From: RGDT01 sp964630925
GTDB lineage: Bacteria > Planctomycetota > Planctomycetia > Gemmatales > Gemmataceae
DNA length: 64,000 bases
NCBI GenBank assembly: GCA_964630925.1
Contig: CAZVZK010000005.1
Span: forward strand, 62,001 to 126,000
Direction of reading: 5' to 3'
The translations under genes and the position numbers were made by a program. Each line of letters opens with the position of its first letter. The stretch's first letter is position 1. Shown here in pieces: positions 53,504 through 62,551 of the stretch. The notes below the pieces were generated by a model that did no database searches, was not told the origin of the DNA, and worked only from the letters and a program-made list of their open reading frames with translations.

Positions 53504-53599
53504 AACGAGGATCGGGCGTGACGGGGGTGTCTGCCTTTGGAGGAATTCATCAAGGGAGATGCCGACACTGGATGCTCGGAAACGCAATCGGGGCCGAAC

Positions 53600-54202
53600 A
53601 TGCCGATTCGAGCCGTCTGCTTCGATGCCTTCGGGACGCTCTGCCGGATCGCCGAGCGACGCCGGCCGTTTGAGCAGCTCTTCACACGGCTCGGCGTCGG
53701 CCTCCGCGTTGGGGCGACGTTCGCGATGACGGGGGACCGTGGGCTCGAGGAGATCGCCGAGCATTTCGGCGATGCCCGCGCCGCCAACGGCCTCCAGGAG
53801 GAGTTGGCCGAGGAGGTGGCCTCCGTCACCTTGTTCGAGGACGCTCTGCCGGCGCTTGAGGCCCTGTCAAGGGCCGGCATCGGCCTCCAGGTGGTGTCCA
53901 ACCTCGCCTCGCCCTACGCCGCCGCCGTCCGCCGGCTGCTGGATGGGCAGGTGGCGGGTTACTCCTTCTCGTTCGCGGAGGGCGTCATGAAGCCCGACCC
54001 GGCCATCTTCGCCCACGCCTGCGCTGGGCTGTCGGCACCTCCCGATGAGGTTCTGATGGTCGGTGATAGCAGGAGGGCGGACGTGGAAGGGGCGGAGGCA
54101 TCGGGGATGCGTGGTGTCTGGCTGCGGCGGGGGCTTCTCTGCGAGTGGCCCAGCTCGGTCGGGTCGCTCGACGAGCTCGTCTCGCGCCTGACGTCACGGT
54201 GA
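53600..54202 (+). CDS. HAD-superfamily hydrolase
   Basis: 200 residues from ATG 53600; the in-frame extension upstream could start only at TTG. HAD motif I is FDAFGTL with nucleophile D9 (the DAxGTL form of haloacid-dehalogenase-like members), motif II is near VVSNLASP, motif III the lysine in MKPDPAIF, and motif IV is VGDSRRADVEGAEASGM. The cap domain is short and helical. Substrate unknown, probably a small phosphorylated metabolite. It is 96 bases from the Hsp70 gene and may be expressed with it. Confidence 0.88.
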   Translation: MPIRAVCFDAFGTLCRIAERRRPFEQLFTRLGVGLRVGATFAMTGDRGLEEIAEHFGDARAANGLQEELAEEVASVTLFEDALPALEALSRAGIGLQVVSNLASPYAAAVRRLLDGQVAGYSFSFAEGVMKPDPAIFAHACAGLSAPPDEVLMVGDSRRADVEGAEASGMRGVWLRRGLLCEWPSSVGSLDELVSRLTSR

Positions 54203-54238
54203 GTCGTCGCGAGGAGGGAGCCACGTCGGCCGGAGGAA

Positions 54239-55093
54239 TCACGACCAGTCCCGCCGCCGCTCCTCCGGCGTCGAGCCCGCCCACCACCCCCACCAGAAGC
54301 CGAACGGGCCCAGGAAGATCCAGCCCAGGCACCCTAACAGATGTGGGGCCGCGCCGGGGCCGGCGGGTGTATCCGCGGGCCGGTTGCCGTAATCCCGCTC
54401 GAAGTCTGCGTCGGAGACCGGCGGGCCGAACTGGAGGACACGCGGCTTCGCGGCCCCCTCTCGCTCCGCGTATCGCTCCACCGATTGCAGCGAGAGATAG
54501 CCGCGCCGACACATCTTCCGGGCCGCGGCCTCGTCCGCCGCCTTGACGATGAACGGCGGGTACTCGCGGCCACTCTTCGCATGGGTGGCCGTCACGACGA
54601 ACTCCCCCGGCCCCTGATCGATCTGGTCCGGCAGGCGGAGCTGCCTGGCGGACACGTCGGGATGCGGCTCGAGGGTAAGCGCCGGTGAGCGTCCAGGGGC
54701 AGGGGTGAAGCCGGCGGCCTTCTCTGCCCCGGCAGATCGTAGCCCTTCCATGTAGGCGTGGAGGTCCTGGCCGGTCTCCACCCAGTGGCACTCGCGTTCG
54801 GGCACGTGGGCCCCGCAGCCGCAGCAGAACGTCTCCCCGGCGGAGTACAGCCAGGGGTCCTTCAGGTAACTGCGGATGATCTCCTCGGGCATCCGCGTGG
54901 CGACGCCGCACTTCACATGCCGGTACACGCTCGGCACGCCGTCGAGGGTGCCGGGCTCGCGCGCCTCGGGTGGGAGGGTGGCGTACTCGCTCTGTTGGCC
55001 GTCCGGGCGCGCCTTGATGTGCTCCGCCTCGTGGACGGCATAGTCCGCGGGGTCGATGTGGTCATGGCAGAAGGGGCAACGGACTCGCTCCAT
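54239..55093 (-). CDS. Zinc-finger-like protein with C-terminal membrane segments, unknown
   Basis: 284 residues, start ATG 55091-55093. The N-terminus has a C2H2-like metal site CPFCHDHIDPADYAVHEAEH and a later CCGCGAHVPERECHW, both suited to bind zinc. The C-terminal region is hydrophobic (LLGCLGWIFLGPFGFWWGWW), probably one or two membrane spans. No family recognised. It is the most distal minus-strand gene of the cluster starting with the ABC ATPase at 59655, after a 145-base gap. Confidence 0.65.
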   Translation of the reverse strand: MERVRCPFCHDHIDPADYAVHEAEHIKARPDGQQSEYATLPPEAREPGTLDGVPSVYRHVKCGVATRMPEEIIRSYLKDPWLYSAGETFCCGCGAHVPERECHWVETGQDLHAYMEGLRSAGAEKAAGFTPAPGRSPALTLEPHPDVSARQLRLPDQIDQGPGEFVVTATHAKSGREYPPFIVKAADEAAARKMCRRGYLSLQSVERYAEREGAAKPRVLQFGPPVSDADFERDYGNRPADTPAGPGAAPHLLGCLGWIFLGPFGFWWGWWAGSTPEERRRDWS

Positions 55094-55238
55094 GCACCAC
55101 CTCGGACGGCTGACGGATCATGCGATCTATGCCCCGGTGCGGCGCCGGAGGGCCGAGATCGGCGACGATGGGCCGTTCGAGGTCCAACAGCTCGGCGTGG
55201 GCAGCTTAACCCACGCCGCCGACCTCGCCCACCCCGCC

Positions 55239-55526
55239 TCACCGGCGGGCATCAGGGCCGCGCGGCGGGCCGCCGGGCGGGCCGTCGCCTGGGTCGCGCG
55301 GGCCGGCCTTCATCTGCCGCCACGCCTGCTCGACGATGAAGCCGAGGAGGACGCCCAGGGCGAGGCCCCCCAGCAGCGGCACGATGCCGCGGATGCCGAA
55401 GACCGCCGTGTCCTGGTACCCCATCTGACGCAGGGTCAACACGCCGATGATGATCCCGCCGAACAGCCCCATGTAGTAGATCAGGTCATCGACCGTGTAG
55501 CCCGGACCGCCTCCGCCCCTCGACAT
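55239..55526 (-). CDS. Small membrane protein, unknown
   Basis: 95 residues, start ATG 55524-55526. Two hydrophobic segments at about 15-34 and 43-64 (GLFGGIIIGVLTL, IVPLLGGLALGVLLGFIV), and a proline/glycine-rich hydrophilic tail. It follows the 273-residue membrane protein by 12 bases. Confidence 0.65.
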   Translation of the reverse strand: MSRGGGGPGYTVDDLIYYMGLFGGIIIGVLTLRQMGYQDTAVFGIRGIVPLLGGLALGVLLGFIVEQAWRQMKAGPRDPGDGPPGGPPRGPDARR

Positions 55527-55538
55527 GGCCCACCCCCT

Positions 55539-56360
55539 TCATTCCACGAGCTGCCCCGCCAGCAGGCGCCGCACCGACTCACTGAACAACCACTTGATCA
55601 AGCCGTCCAGCAACAGGAGGCCCAGACCCAGCCCCCACCGCCGCAGCCGCGCCGACGGCTCGCTCAACTTCTCACCGGTGAGCCTCTCCAGCGAAAAGCT
55701 CGCCAGCTCGGAGACGATGAACAGGAACCCGATGCCACGCACCACCGACCACGGGTGCCACGCCAGGAAGCTCACCGGGCCGAAGTGCGAGTGGGCGAGA
55801 TACTGGCCGACGTAGAAGTTCATCAGGTCCAATTCATGCAGCCCCTGCGCCAGCGGCCACAGCCCCAGTGATAGGTAGCCCGACACCACCATGACCACCG
55901 CGATCAGCACGTGGAACCGCAGCCAGTTCCGCGGCTCGTATGCCCCGGTGGCCCCGGTCAGGAGCCACTCGTGGGTGTCCCGCCAGTATTCTTCGCCCTT
56001 CGGCATCGACAAGGCAAGGCGCCCCGGATCATGGGCCGCCAGCGTGGCGAATGTGATGCAGTGAATCAGGAACGCGAACATCAGGCAGGTGAGCGACGGC
56101 CAGGCCGTCCCCCGCGCCGCCGACGCCAGCAGCAGCGGGACGCCCAGTAGCGCCGTCACCAGATGGCTGGTGCGGACGCCGGTGGCATAATCGGCCAGCA
56201 CCGGCAGGACGCCGATCAGCAGGGCGACGCCCAGGCAGATCGGCCAGGGGGCGAGGCCGGCGTCGAGGGCGCGGAAGGCCGCGAGCCACTCGGCGGTCCA
56301 CTTGCGGGGGAAGCCCACGGGCCCGACCCACCCGCCCCGCAGCCAGAACGGCCTGCTCAC
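55539..56360 (-). CDS. Polytopic membrane protein, unknown
   Basis: 273 residues, GTG start at 56358-56360 inside the stop of the preceding gene (GTGA overlap). Five or six hydrophobic segments are visible (for example ICLGVALLIGVLPVLADYA, LVTALLGVPLLLASAARG, FHVLIAVVMVVSGYL). An amphipathic stretch LHELDLMNFYVGQYLAHSHF with histidines may line a site. No family motif recognised. Tightly coupled to its neighbours, so a component of the same membrane system. Confidence 0.7.
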   Translation of the reverse strand: MSRPFWLRGGWVGPVGFPRKWTAEWLAAFRALDAGLAPWPICLGVALLIGVLPVLADYATGVRTSHLVTALLGVPLLLASAARGTAWPSLTCLMFAFLIHCITFATLAAHDPGRLALSMPKGEEYWRDTHEWLLTGATGAYEPRNWLRFHVLIAVVMVVSGYLSLGLWPLAQGLHELDLMNFYVGQYLAHSHFGPVSFLAWHPWSVVRGIGFLFIVSELASFSLERLTGEKLSEPSARLRRWGLGLGLLLLDGLIKWLFSESVRRLLAGQLVE

Positions 56361-56599
56361 CGGCGCGGGATGGGGATGAAGAGTATGCCTGTGGTGGAGT
56401 ACAGGATGGCGTTGCCGACGCCGAAGATCAGGATGAAGATGACCCACCCGATGATCTGGCTGCTGCAGTCGTCGTCGCCGCCGCCGCCGCCACCGCCGTC
56501 GTCGGTGCTCTGCTTGAAGCCGCCGCCCTTGAACTCGTCGCGGCGGACGTCGTAATCATCGCGGCCACGGTCGTCGCCGCGCCTGTAGTCACCGGCCAT
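56357..56599 (-). CDS. Small membrane protein with Gly/Asp-rich N-terminus
   Basis: 80 residues, start ATG 56597-56599. The first 45 residues are charged (RRGDDRGRDDYDVRRDEF) and contain a run of seven glycines and three aspartates; one membrane span follows (SQIIGWVIFILIFGVGNAIL). It overlaps the next gene by four bases. Unknown function. Confidence 0.65.
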   Translation of the reverse strand: MAGDYRRGDDRGRDDYDVRRDEFKGGGFKQSTDDGGGGGGGDDDCSSQIIGWVIFILIFGVGNAILYSTTGILFIPIPRR

Positions 56600-56646
56600 G
56601 ATCGCCGCCCTCCTGTGGGCCTGTGGAAGGAATACTCACCCGTCAA

Positions 56647-57258
56647 TCACTCCGCCAGGATGGCGGCGGCCCGCTCCGCGAGGGGCCTCTCGTCCGGGCC
56701 GCGCCGCGCGGCCCGTGAGTGGGCATACTCCAGGAGCGCCCGCAGCTCCGGCGTGGCGTCGCCGGCCCCGTCCAGGGCCGCCTCGATCCACGCCACCGCG
56801 CCCTCCCTTTGGGACAAGTTACCCGCCGCGAGCGTCATCCGCAAGCGTGACAGTGTCCATTCGCGCAGCCAGGCCGGCGCCTCACCCGTCAGCCGCCGCG
56901 CGAGGCGCCCCCCGCGGCGCGTGTCCTCGTCCTCCATCCACGCACCGTAAAGACGCTCCAGGCCCAGGAATTCCGGCTCGTGCATCGGCGTCCGGGGGGC
57001 CTTCTTCTTCAGCTCCTTGTAGGTCGTCTCGAGGGCCTCCTCCGCCGGCGTCACACGCTGCAGGAGCGCCAGCGCCGACTCCGCCTTACCGTCCAGGGGG
57101 AGATACGTCTCCTTCGCGTAATACTCGAAGATGCGTGTCCGCAGCGTCCACGGGATCAGCGACAGCCCCGCCGCGATGAGGAACGCGGCGGCCAGGAGCC
57201 AGAGCTGCCCGTCGGCGGTGCGTAGGGCGGCCCGCCAGCGGCGTAGCGTCACGTTCAT
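56647..57258 (-). CDS. Membrane-anchored helical protein, unknown
   Basis: 203 residues, start ATG 57256-57258, overlapping the permease stop by four bases. One membrane segment near residues 19-38 (LWLLAAAFLIAAGLSLIPW) is followed by a soluble helical domain without recognised motifs. The coupling suggests it is part of the ABC system. Confidence 0.7.
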   Translation of the reverse strand: MNVTLRRWRAALRTADGQLWLLAAAFLIAAGLSLIPWTLRTRIFEYYAKETYLPLDGKAESALALLQRVTPAEEALETTYKELKKKAPRTPMHEPEFLGLERLYGAWMEDEDTRRGGRLARRLTGEAPAWLREWTLSRLRMTLAAGNLSQREGAVAWIEAALDGAGDATPELRALLEYAHSRAARRGPDERPLAERAAAILAE

Positions 57259-58877
57259 TCGGCACCCCCCAGCCGCAGCATCCACACGCCCGCGCGCCGC
57301 CTGAGCAACACCCACGCCAACGGCACCGCCGCCAGCACGGCCACCCAGTACAGGGGATAACGGGCGCAGAGCTGATGCAGGACGGCCAGCGCCCCCGCCG
57401 TCGTCCCCAGCCCCAGCAGCGGCAGCGGCGGCAGCGCCAGCCCCGCGCCGCGCGCCTGCGGCAGGCTGAACGGCAGCGCCGGCGACACAAGCCACAGCGA
57501 CGCCAGGATGAACGCCCACGTCAGCCCCCAGGCGTAGACCGCGTGCAGCGTCCCCGACAACGGCGAGCCCCAGGCGATCCCGGCGGCGACGCCGAGGGCG
57601 ATGCACAGCGGCGTCACCACCCAGAGCATCACCGCCTTGCACGCGCCCTCGGCGAGCGCCAGTGGGTCGGCGACAGGGGCGCTACGGAGGAGCCAGCCGC
57701 CGGCGGAGTCCTTGCTGTACGCGATGTTGTAGACCAGCGACGGCGCCCCCATCGGCAGGACGAAGAAGGCCAGCAGGGTGAGCATCCCGCGTGCGGGGTC
57801 CGGCCCGGCCATCGGGTCGGCGAGCTGCCCCGTGGCGATGCCGACGGCGGCGGCGACGGCGGCGAGCTGGAAGCCGAACAGGCAGCGCAGGCCGAGGGCC
57901 GGGTCGCGGCGCAGGAACGTCACCGCCAGCCAGTACCCCGCACGCGCCTCCGGCCCTCCCGCCAGCCAGCCGCCCGGCAGGCCGCCGAGGCGTCCGGCGG
58001 GCATGGGCCGGGCCGCCCCCGCCGAATGCTCCACCGGCTGGAGGGTGGCGTACACCGACGCCAGCCGCAGACCCGCCGCCAGCAGCGCCACCACGCCGAC
58101 GCCGAACAGGATGAGGAAGCAGTACACGGCCGAGGTGTCCGGCGTATAACTGGCCCGCTCGACGAAGCGCGCCAGCCACGCCGGCGGCGTCTGCTCGACC
58201 CAGTCCGGGGGGAACGCCCCCCAGACGAGGAGGGAGGAGAACCCGCCGCGGAGAAGGAGCTGACCGCCGTAGAACACGACCATGATGAGGACGATCTGCA
58301 CCCAGCTCAGGACGGCCTTGACCGACTGGAGGTAAGGCCCGTCCGGCACCACGGTCAGGAGGATAACGACGACGGCCACCGTCGCCAGCCCGCCCGCCAG
58401 GGCCGCGGCGAGATAGGCGGGGGCGAACCAAGGCCCCGCGTCTCGGAGGGTGGCGCCGCAGACCGCCGGCACGATGTTGAGGGCGAGGAACATGAGGGCG
58501 AAGTAGAAGAGGAGGTTCGCCAGCCGGGCGGCGGCGTAGGTGCGTGGCGGGACGGGGCGGTGGCCGATGACCATGAGGTCGGCGGGGTTGAGGGCCGCCT
58601 CCTGGAACTCGACCACGACGGCGGAGGCGGTCATCAGCAGCGAGAGCGTGAGGTTCACGAGAACGAAGAGGAACACGTCAGCCCGGGCGTACAGGAATCC
58701 ACACGTCAGCATCGACAGGACGAGGAGCTGCCCGACGACGATGAACAATGGCGTGAGGGCGTAGACGTGCTTGGACGCCGTGGCGGCGGCGTAGTGCTGG
58801 CCGCGCAGGTCCATGATGATGAACGCCCGCGTCAGGGCGAGGAAGGCACGCGGCTCGATGCCGAGGAGGCGGAGCAT
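57255..58877 (-). CDS. ABC transporter permease-like membrane protein
   Basis: 540 residues, start ATG 58875-58877. About twelve hydrophobic segments (for example HVYALTPLFIVVGQLLVLSM, FYFALMFLALNIVPAVCG, VVVILLTVVPDGP). There are no enzyme motifs. It follows the ATP-binding protein by four bases and is followed by a four-base overlap with a membrane-anchored helical protein, so it is the presumed permease of the ABC unit. Substrate unknown. Confidence 0.82.
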   Translation of the reverse strand: MLRLLGIEPRAFLALTRAFIIMDLRGQHYAAATASKHVYALTPLFIVVGQLLVLSMLTCGFLYARADVFLFVLVNLTLSLLMTASAVVVEFQEAALNPADLMVIGHRPVPPRTYAAARLANLLFYFALMFLALNIVPAVCGATLRDAGPWFAPAYLAAALAGGLATVAVVVILLTVVPDGPYLQSVKAVLSWVQIVLIMVVFYGGQLLLRGGFSSLLVWGAFPPDWVEQTPPAWLARFVERASYTPDTSAVYCFLILFGVGVVALLAAGLRLASVYATLQPVEHSAGAARPMPAGRLGGLPGGWLAGGPEARAGYWLAVTFLRRDPALGLRCLFGFQLAAVAAAVGIATGQLADPMAGPDPARGMLTLLAFFVLPMGAPSLVYNIAYSKDSAGGWLLRSAPVADPLALAEGACKAVMLWVVTPLCIALGVAAGIAWGSPLSGTLHAVYAWGLTWAFILASLWLVSPALPFSLPQARGAGLALPPLPLLGLGTTAGALAVLHQLCARYPLYWVAVLAAVPLAWVLLRRRAGVWMLRLGGAE

Positions 58878-58881
58878 GGCG

Positions 58882-59655
58882 TCACCCCTTCCCCCCGGCC
58901 AGGGCCTTGATGAATTCGCGTGCCCCCTCGTCGGCCTGCTCCGGCCTGGTGAGCTGACGGAACACCGCCTCGACGGTGCCTCCGGGGATGCGCTTCATGA
59001 ACGCCTCGGTGGCGTCGTCGGCGACGATGGCGCCGTCGGCGATCACAACCACCCGCTGGCACAGGCGCTGGACGATCTCGAAGATGTGCGTGCAGAAGAG
59101 GATCGACTTGCCGCGTTGGACGAGCGATTCGAGGATGGTGCGCAGGGCCATGCCGCTGTTGGCGTCGAGGCCGTTGAGCGGCTCGTCGAGGAGGAGGACG
59201 TCGGGGTCGTGGACCAGGGCGGCGATGATGAGGACCTTCTGCCGCTGGCCGCGCGAGAGGGTCTCGGCGGGCCGGTCGGCGTGGGGGGCCAGCTCGAACG
59301 CGCTCAGCATCTTGGTGATGCGCTCCGCCGCGACACCTCGCTCCATGTGGTGCAATTCGGCGACGAGCGACAGATATTCGTTGGGGGTGAGCGTCTCGTA
59401 GAGGGCGGCGGAGTCGGGGACGTATCCCAGCCTCTGCTTGGCGGCGAGGGGCTCGGCGGCGACATCGTGGCCGCACACCTTGACGGTGCCGCCGCCGGGG
59501 CGGATGAGGCCGGCGACGATCTTGACGGTGGTGGACTTGCCGGCGCCGTTGGGGCCGAGGTAGGCGACCGCCTCGCCGGGCTTGACGGTGAAGGAGACGC
59601 CCTTCAACACGTCGCGCTCGCCGTACCGTTTCGAGAGCCGGCTGATCTCCAGCAA
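58882..59655 (-). CDS. ABC transporter ATP-binding protein
   Basis: 257 residues if it starts at the TTG 59653-59655 (LLEISRLSKRYGERDVLKG); a further TTG at 59718 is also in frame. Walker A GPNGAGKST, Q-loop-like region LGYVPDSAALYE, signature LSRGQ (canonical LSGGQ with one change), Walker B DVLLLDEPLNGLD and the switch histidine in LFCTHIFEIV are present. It heads a minus-strand cluster of membrane genes. It diverges from argH; the 125 bases between should contain both promoters. Confidence 0.9.
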   Translation of the reverse strand: MLEISRLSKRYGERDVLKGVSFTVKPGEAVAYLGPNGAGKSTTVKIVAGLIRPGGGTVKVCGHDVAAEPLAAKQRLGYVPDSAALYETLTPNEYLSLVAELHHMERGVAAERITKMLSAFELAPHADRPAETLSRGQRQKVLIIAALVHDPDVLLLDEPLNGLDANSGMALRTILESLVQRGKSILFCTHIFEIVQRLCQRVVVIADGAIVADDATEAFMKRIPGGTVEAVFRQLTRPEQADEGAREFIKALAGGKG

Positions 59656-59780
59656 GGCGGGGATCCCAGGAGGGCGGTGGTGTGAGGGATGGGGTACGCC
59701 CGCCGGGCCGGATGTCAAGGGGACGACACCGCCCGCGCCCGCCGTACAATCTCATCTGACGAAACCATATTGAGGCGCGC

Positions 59781-61157
59781 ATGAGCCAGAAGCAGTGGGG
59801 CGGCAGGTTCACCGGCGGCACCGACGCGGCCGTCGAGGCGTTCACCGAGTCCATCTCCTACGACAAACGCCTGTGGCGGCACGACATCCGCGCCTCACAG
59901 GCCCACGCCGCCATGCTCGCCGGCCAGGGCATCATCAGCCACGACGAGGCCGGCCGCATCTCCGAAGCCCTCGACGCCATCGGCCTCGACATCGTGCAGG
60001 GCAACTTCACCTATTCGACGGCCCTCGAAGACATCCACACCCACATCGAACGCGCCCTCATCGAGCGCCTGGGCGACACGGGCCGCAAGCTGCACACCGC
60101 CCGCAGCCGCAACGACCAGATCGTCACCGACGTGAAACTCTGGGTGCGCGACTCCCTCGACGACATCCTCGTCCGCCTGCGCGAGCTACAGGCGGCGTTC
60201 GTCGATGCGGCGGCGCGGCACGAGGGCGTCATCATCCCCGGCTACACGCACCTGCAGCGTGCCCAGCCGGTCCTGGCGGCCCATTACTTCCTCGCCTACG
60301 TCGAGAAGCTGGAGCGCGACAGGGAACGCCTCATCGACTGCCGCAAGCGTGTCAACGTCCTGCCGCTCGGGGCGGCGGCCCTCGCCGGCACCTCCCTCCC
60401 CATCGACCGCGACGCGGTGGCCCGCTCGCTCGGCTTCGAGGGGGTGGCGGCCAATTCGCTCGACGTCTCCAGCGACCGTGATTTCCTGCTGGAGTACGTC
60501 TTCTGCCTGTCGATGATCGCCCTGCACCTGGGCGGGTGGGCGGAGGAGTGGGTGTTGTGGGCGACCACGGAGTTCGGCTTCCTCGACCTGCCGGATGCGT
60601 TCTGCACCGGGTCGAGCATCATGCCACACAAGAAGAACCCCGACGTGCTGGAGCTGACGCGCGGCAAGACGGCCCGCGTCGTCGCCTCCCTCCAGCGTCT
60701 CATGGTGCTGGTGAAGGGCCTGCCGCTGGCGTACAACCGGGACCTCCAGGAGGACAAGGAGGCCCTCTTCGACGCGGCGGACACCGTGAGCGCCTGTTTG
60801 TGCGTGGCGGCGCCGCTGGTGCGGCAAACGTCGCTACGGCGGGACGTGATCGCGGCGCGGCTGGAGGACGGATTCCTCGACGCGACGACGTTGATGGAGC
60901 ATTTGATCCAGGCCGGCGTGCCGATGCGGTCGGCGCATGAGGCCGTGGGCAATCTGGTGCGCCTGTGCGAGGGGCGCCGGTGCCGGCTGGCCGACTTGCC
61001 GCCGGTCGAGTTCGATTCGATCCGCCCCGGCCTGTCGCCGGGGGTATACAAGGTGTTGGGCGTGGCCAACGCCCTGGCGTCGTTCCGTTCCGCGGGGTCC
61101 ACCGCCCCGGAGAAGGTGCGCGAACAGCTCCAGGCGTGGCAGGGCCTTCTGGGATAG
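59781..61157 (+). CDS. argH: Argininosuccinate lyase
   Basis: 458 residues, ATG 59781 with GAGG upstream. The fumarase/aspartase superfamily signature GSSIMPHKKNPDVLE is intact, as are the N-terminal WGGRFTGGTDAAVEAF, DIHTHIERALI, and TARSRNDQIVTDVKLW segments of ArgH. It cleaves argininosuccinate to arginine and fumarate, the last step of arginine synthesis. The length is normal. The stop codon TAG runs into the first unit of a repeat array that separates it from lysA. Confidence 0.97.
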   Translation: MSQKQWGGRFTGGTDAAVEAFTESISYDKRLWRHDIRASQAHAAMLAGQGIISHDEAGRISEALDAIGLDIVQGNFTYSTALEDIHTHIERALIERLGDTGRKLHTARSRNDQIVTDVKLWVRDSLDDILVRLRELQAAFVDAAARHEGVIIPGYTHLQRAQPVLAAHYFLAYVEKLERDRERLIDCRKRVNVLPLGAAALAGTSLPIDRDAVARSLGFEGVAANSLDVSSDRDFLLEYVFCLSMIALHLGGWAEEWVLWATTEFGFLDLPDAFCTGSSIMPHKKNPDVLELTRGKTARVVASLQRLMVLVKGLPLAYNRDLQEDKEALFDAADTVSACLCVAAPLVRQTSLRRDVIAARLEDGFLDATTLMEHLIQAGVPMRSAHEAVGNLVRLCEGRRCRLADLPPVEFDSIRPGLSPGVYKVLGVANALASFRSAGSTAPEKVREQLQAWQGLLG

Positions 61158-61250
61158 TTTTCAGTTTTCAGTTTTCAGTTTTCAGTTAGCACGGGAGTGG
61201 GATGGCCCTCGTCAGGTGCTTGCTGAAAACTGAAAACTGAAAACTGAAAA
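61156..61250. repeat. Inverted heptanucleotide tandem array (AGTTTTC) between argH and lysA
   Basis: Four units of AGTTTTC (61156-61183) face four units of CTGAAAA, which is the same heptamer as its reverse complement in a shifted register (61223-61250). The argH stop codon (61155-61157) overlaps the first unit. The loop is 39 bases. The AT content is far above that of the surrounding DNA. It would form a stable hairpin with a T-rich arm. Confidence 0.88.
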
Positions 61251-61264
61251 CTGGAGAGAGGAAG

Positions 61265-62548
61265 ATGGACCACTTTGAGTTCAAGAACCGTGTCCTGCAC
61301 TGTGAGGATGTCCCCGTCCGCGAGCTGGCGGAGAAGTACGGGACGCCGCTCTTCGTCTACAGCAAGGCGACGCTCCTGCACCACCTCGGCGCCATCCAGA
61401 AGGCGTTCGCGCCTGCCGCGCCGCTCATCTGTTACTCCATCAAGACCAACGGCAACCTGTCGCTGTGCCGCCTGATGCGCGAGGCCGGGAGCGGCTTCGA
61501 CGTGACGAGCGGCGGCGAGCTCTTCCGCGCCCTCAAGGCTGGATCGACGGGCGACAAGATCGTCTTCGCAGGCGTCGGCAAGACCGACCCCGAGCTGAAG
61601 ATGGCCCTCGACGCGGGGGTCGGGCTGTTCAACGTCGAGAGCGAGGAGGAGCTGCACAACCTGGGCCGGGTGGCGGCGTCGCTGGGCAAGGTGGCGAACG
61701 CGGCCCTGCGGGTCAACCCGGATCTGCCGCCCAAGACGCACGCCAAGACCGACACGTCCGTCAAGGGCGTCAAGTTCGGCCTCGACATCGAGACCGTCCT
61801 CGATGTGGCCAGGGGCATCCTCGGCAAACCGGGCGTGAAGGTGGTCGGACTGCACATGCACCTCGGCTCGCCGATCCTGTCGGCGGACCCTTACCGGATG
61901 GGCGCGGAGAAGGGGCTGCGCCTGATCTCGGAGCTGCGGAAGCAGGGCCACGAGATCGCCGTGCTGAACATGGGCGGCGGCTTCGGCATCCATTACCGCA
62001 AGCAGGAGGCGCAGCCGGCCCAGGCGTTCGCGGATGTCATCCTGCCCGCGGTCGCGGAGTCGAAGTGCCGCCTGGTGCTGGAGCCCGGGCGGTTCATCGT
62101 CGGCAACGCCGGCATCCTCTTGAGCCGCGTTGTGTACACGAAGGAATCGGGCGGGAAGCATTTCCTGATCCAGGACGCGGCGATGAACGACCTCATCCGT
62201 CCGACGCTGTACGGGTCGTTCCACCGCATCTGGCCGGCGGAGCCGGCGGCGGGGCTGCCGGCGCCGCCCGAGGACTACGAGCACTTCATCCCCGACACGA
62301 TCGCCCAGGACGTGGTCGGGCCGGTGTGCGAGTCCGGCGACTTCCTCGCCCAGGGGCGCTACCTGCCGAAGATGGCCGCCGGCGACTTGCTGGCGACGTT
62401 CAGCGCCGGGGCCTACGGGATGGCGATGAGCAGCAACTACAACGCCCGCCCGCGCGCCGCCGAGGTGCTGGTGGACGGGGCGACGCACCGGCTGATCCGC
62501 CGGCGCGAGACGTACGAGGACCTCATCCGCACGGAGGTCGAGGTGTGA
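61265..62548 (+). CDS. lysA: Diaminopimelate decarboxylase
   Basis: 427 residues, ATG 61265 with GGAGAGAG just upstream. The PLP lysine motif YSIKTNGN is at about residues 59-66. Further signatures GFDVTSGGELFRAL, HMHLGSP, GGGFGIHY, EPGRFIVGNAG and CESGDFLA are all typical of LysA. It decarboxylates meso-diaminopimelate to lysine. Normal length. The following Rpn-like gene starts three bases after its stop, so they may share a transcript. Confidence 0.97.
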   Translation: MDHFEFKNRVLHCEDVPVRELAEKYGTPLFVYSKATLLHHLGAIQKAFAPAAPLICYSIKTNGNLSLCRLMREAGSGFDVTSGGELFRALKAGSTGDKIVFAGVGKTDPELKMALDAGVGLFNVESEEELHNLGRVAASLGKVANAALRVNPDLPPKTHAKTDTSVKGVKFGLDIETVLDVARGILGKPGVKVVGLHMHLGSPILSADPYRMGAEKGLRLISELRKQGHEIAVLNMGGGFGIHYRKQEAQPAQAFADVILPAVAESKCRLVLEPGRFIVGNAGILLSRVVYTKESGGKHFLIQDAAMNDLIRPTLYGSFHRIWPAEPAAGLPAPPEDYEHFIPDTIAQDVVGPVCESGDFLAQGRYLPKMAAGDLLATFSAGAYGMAMSSNYNARPRAAEVLVDGATHRLIRRRETYEDLIRTEVEV

Positions 62549-62551
62549 GCC

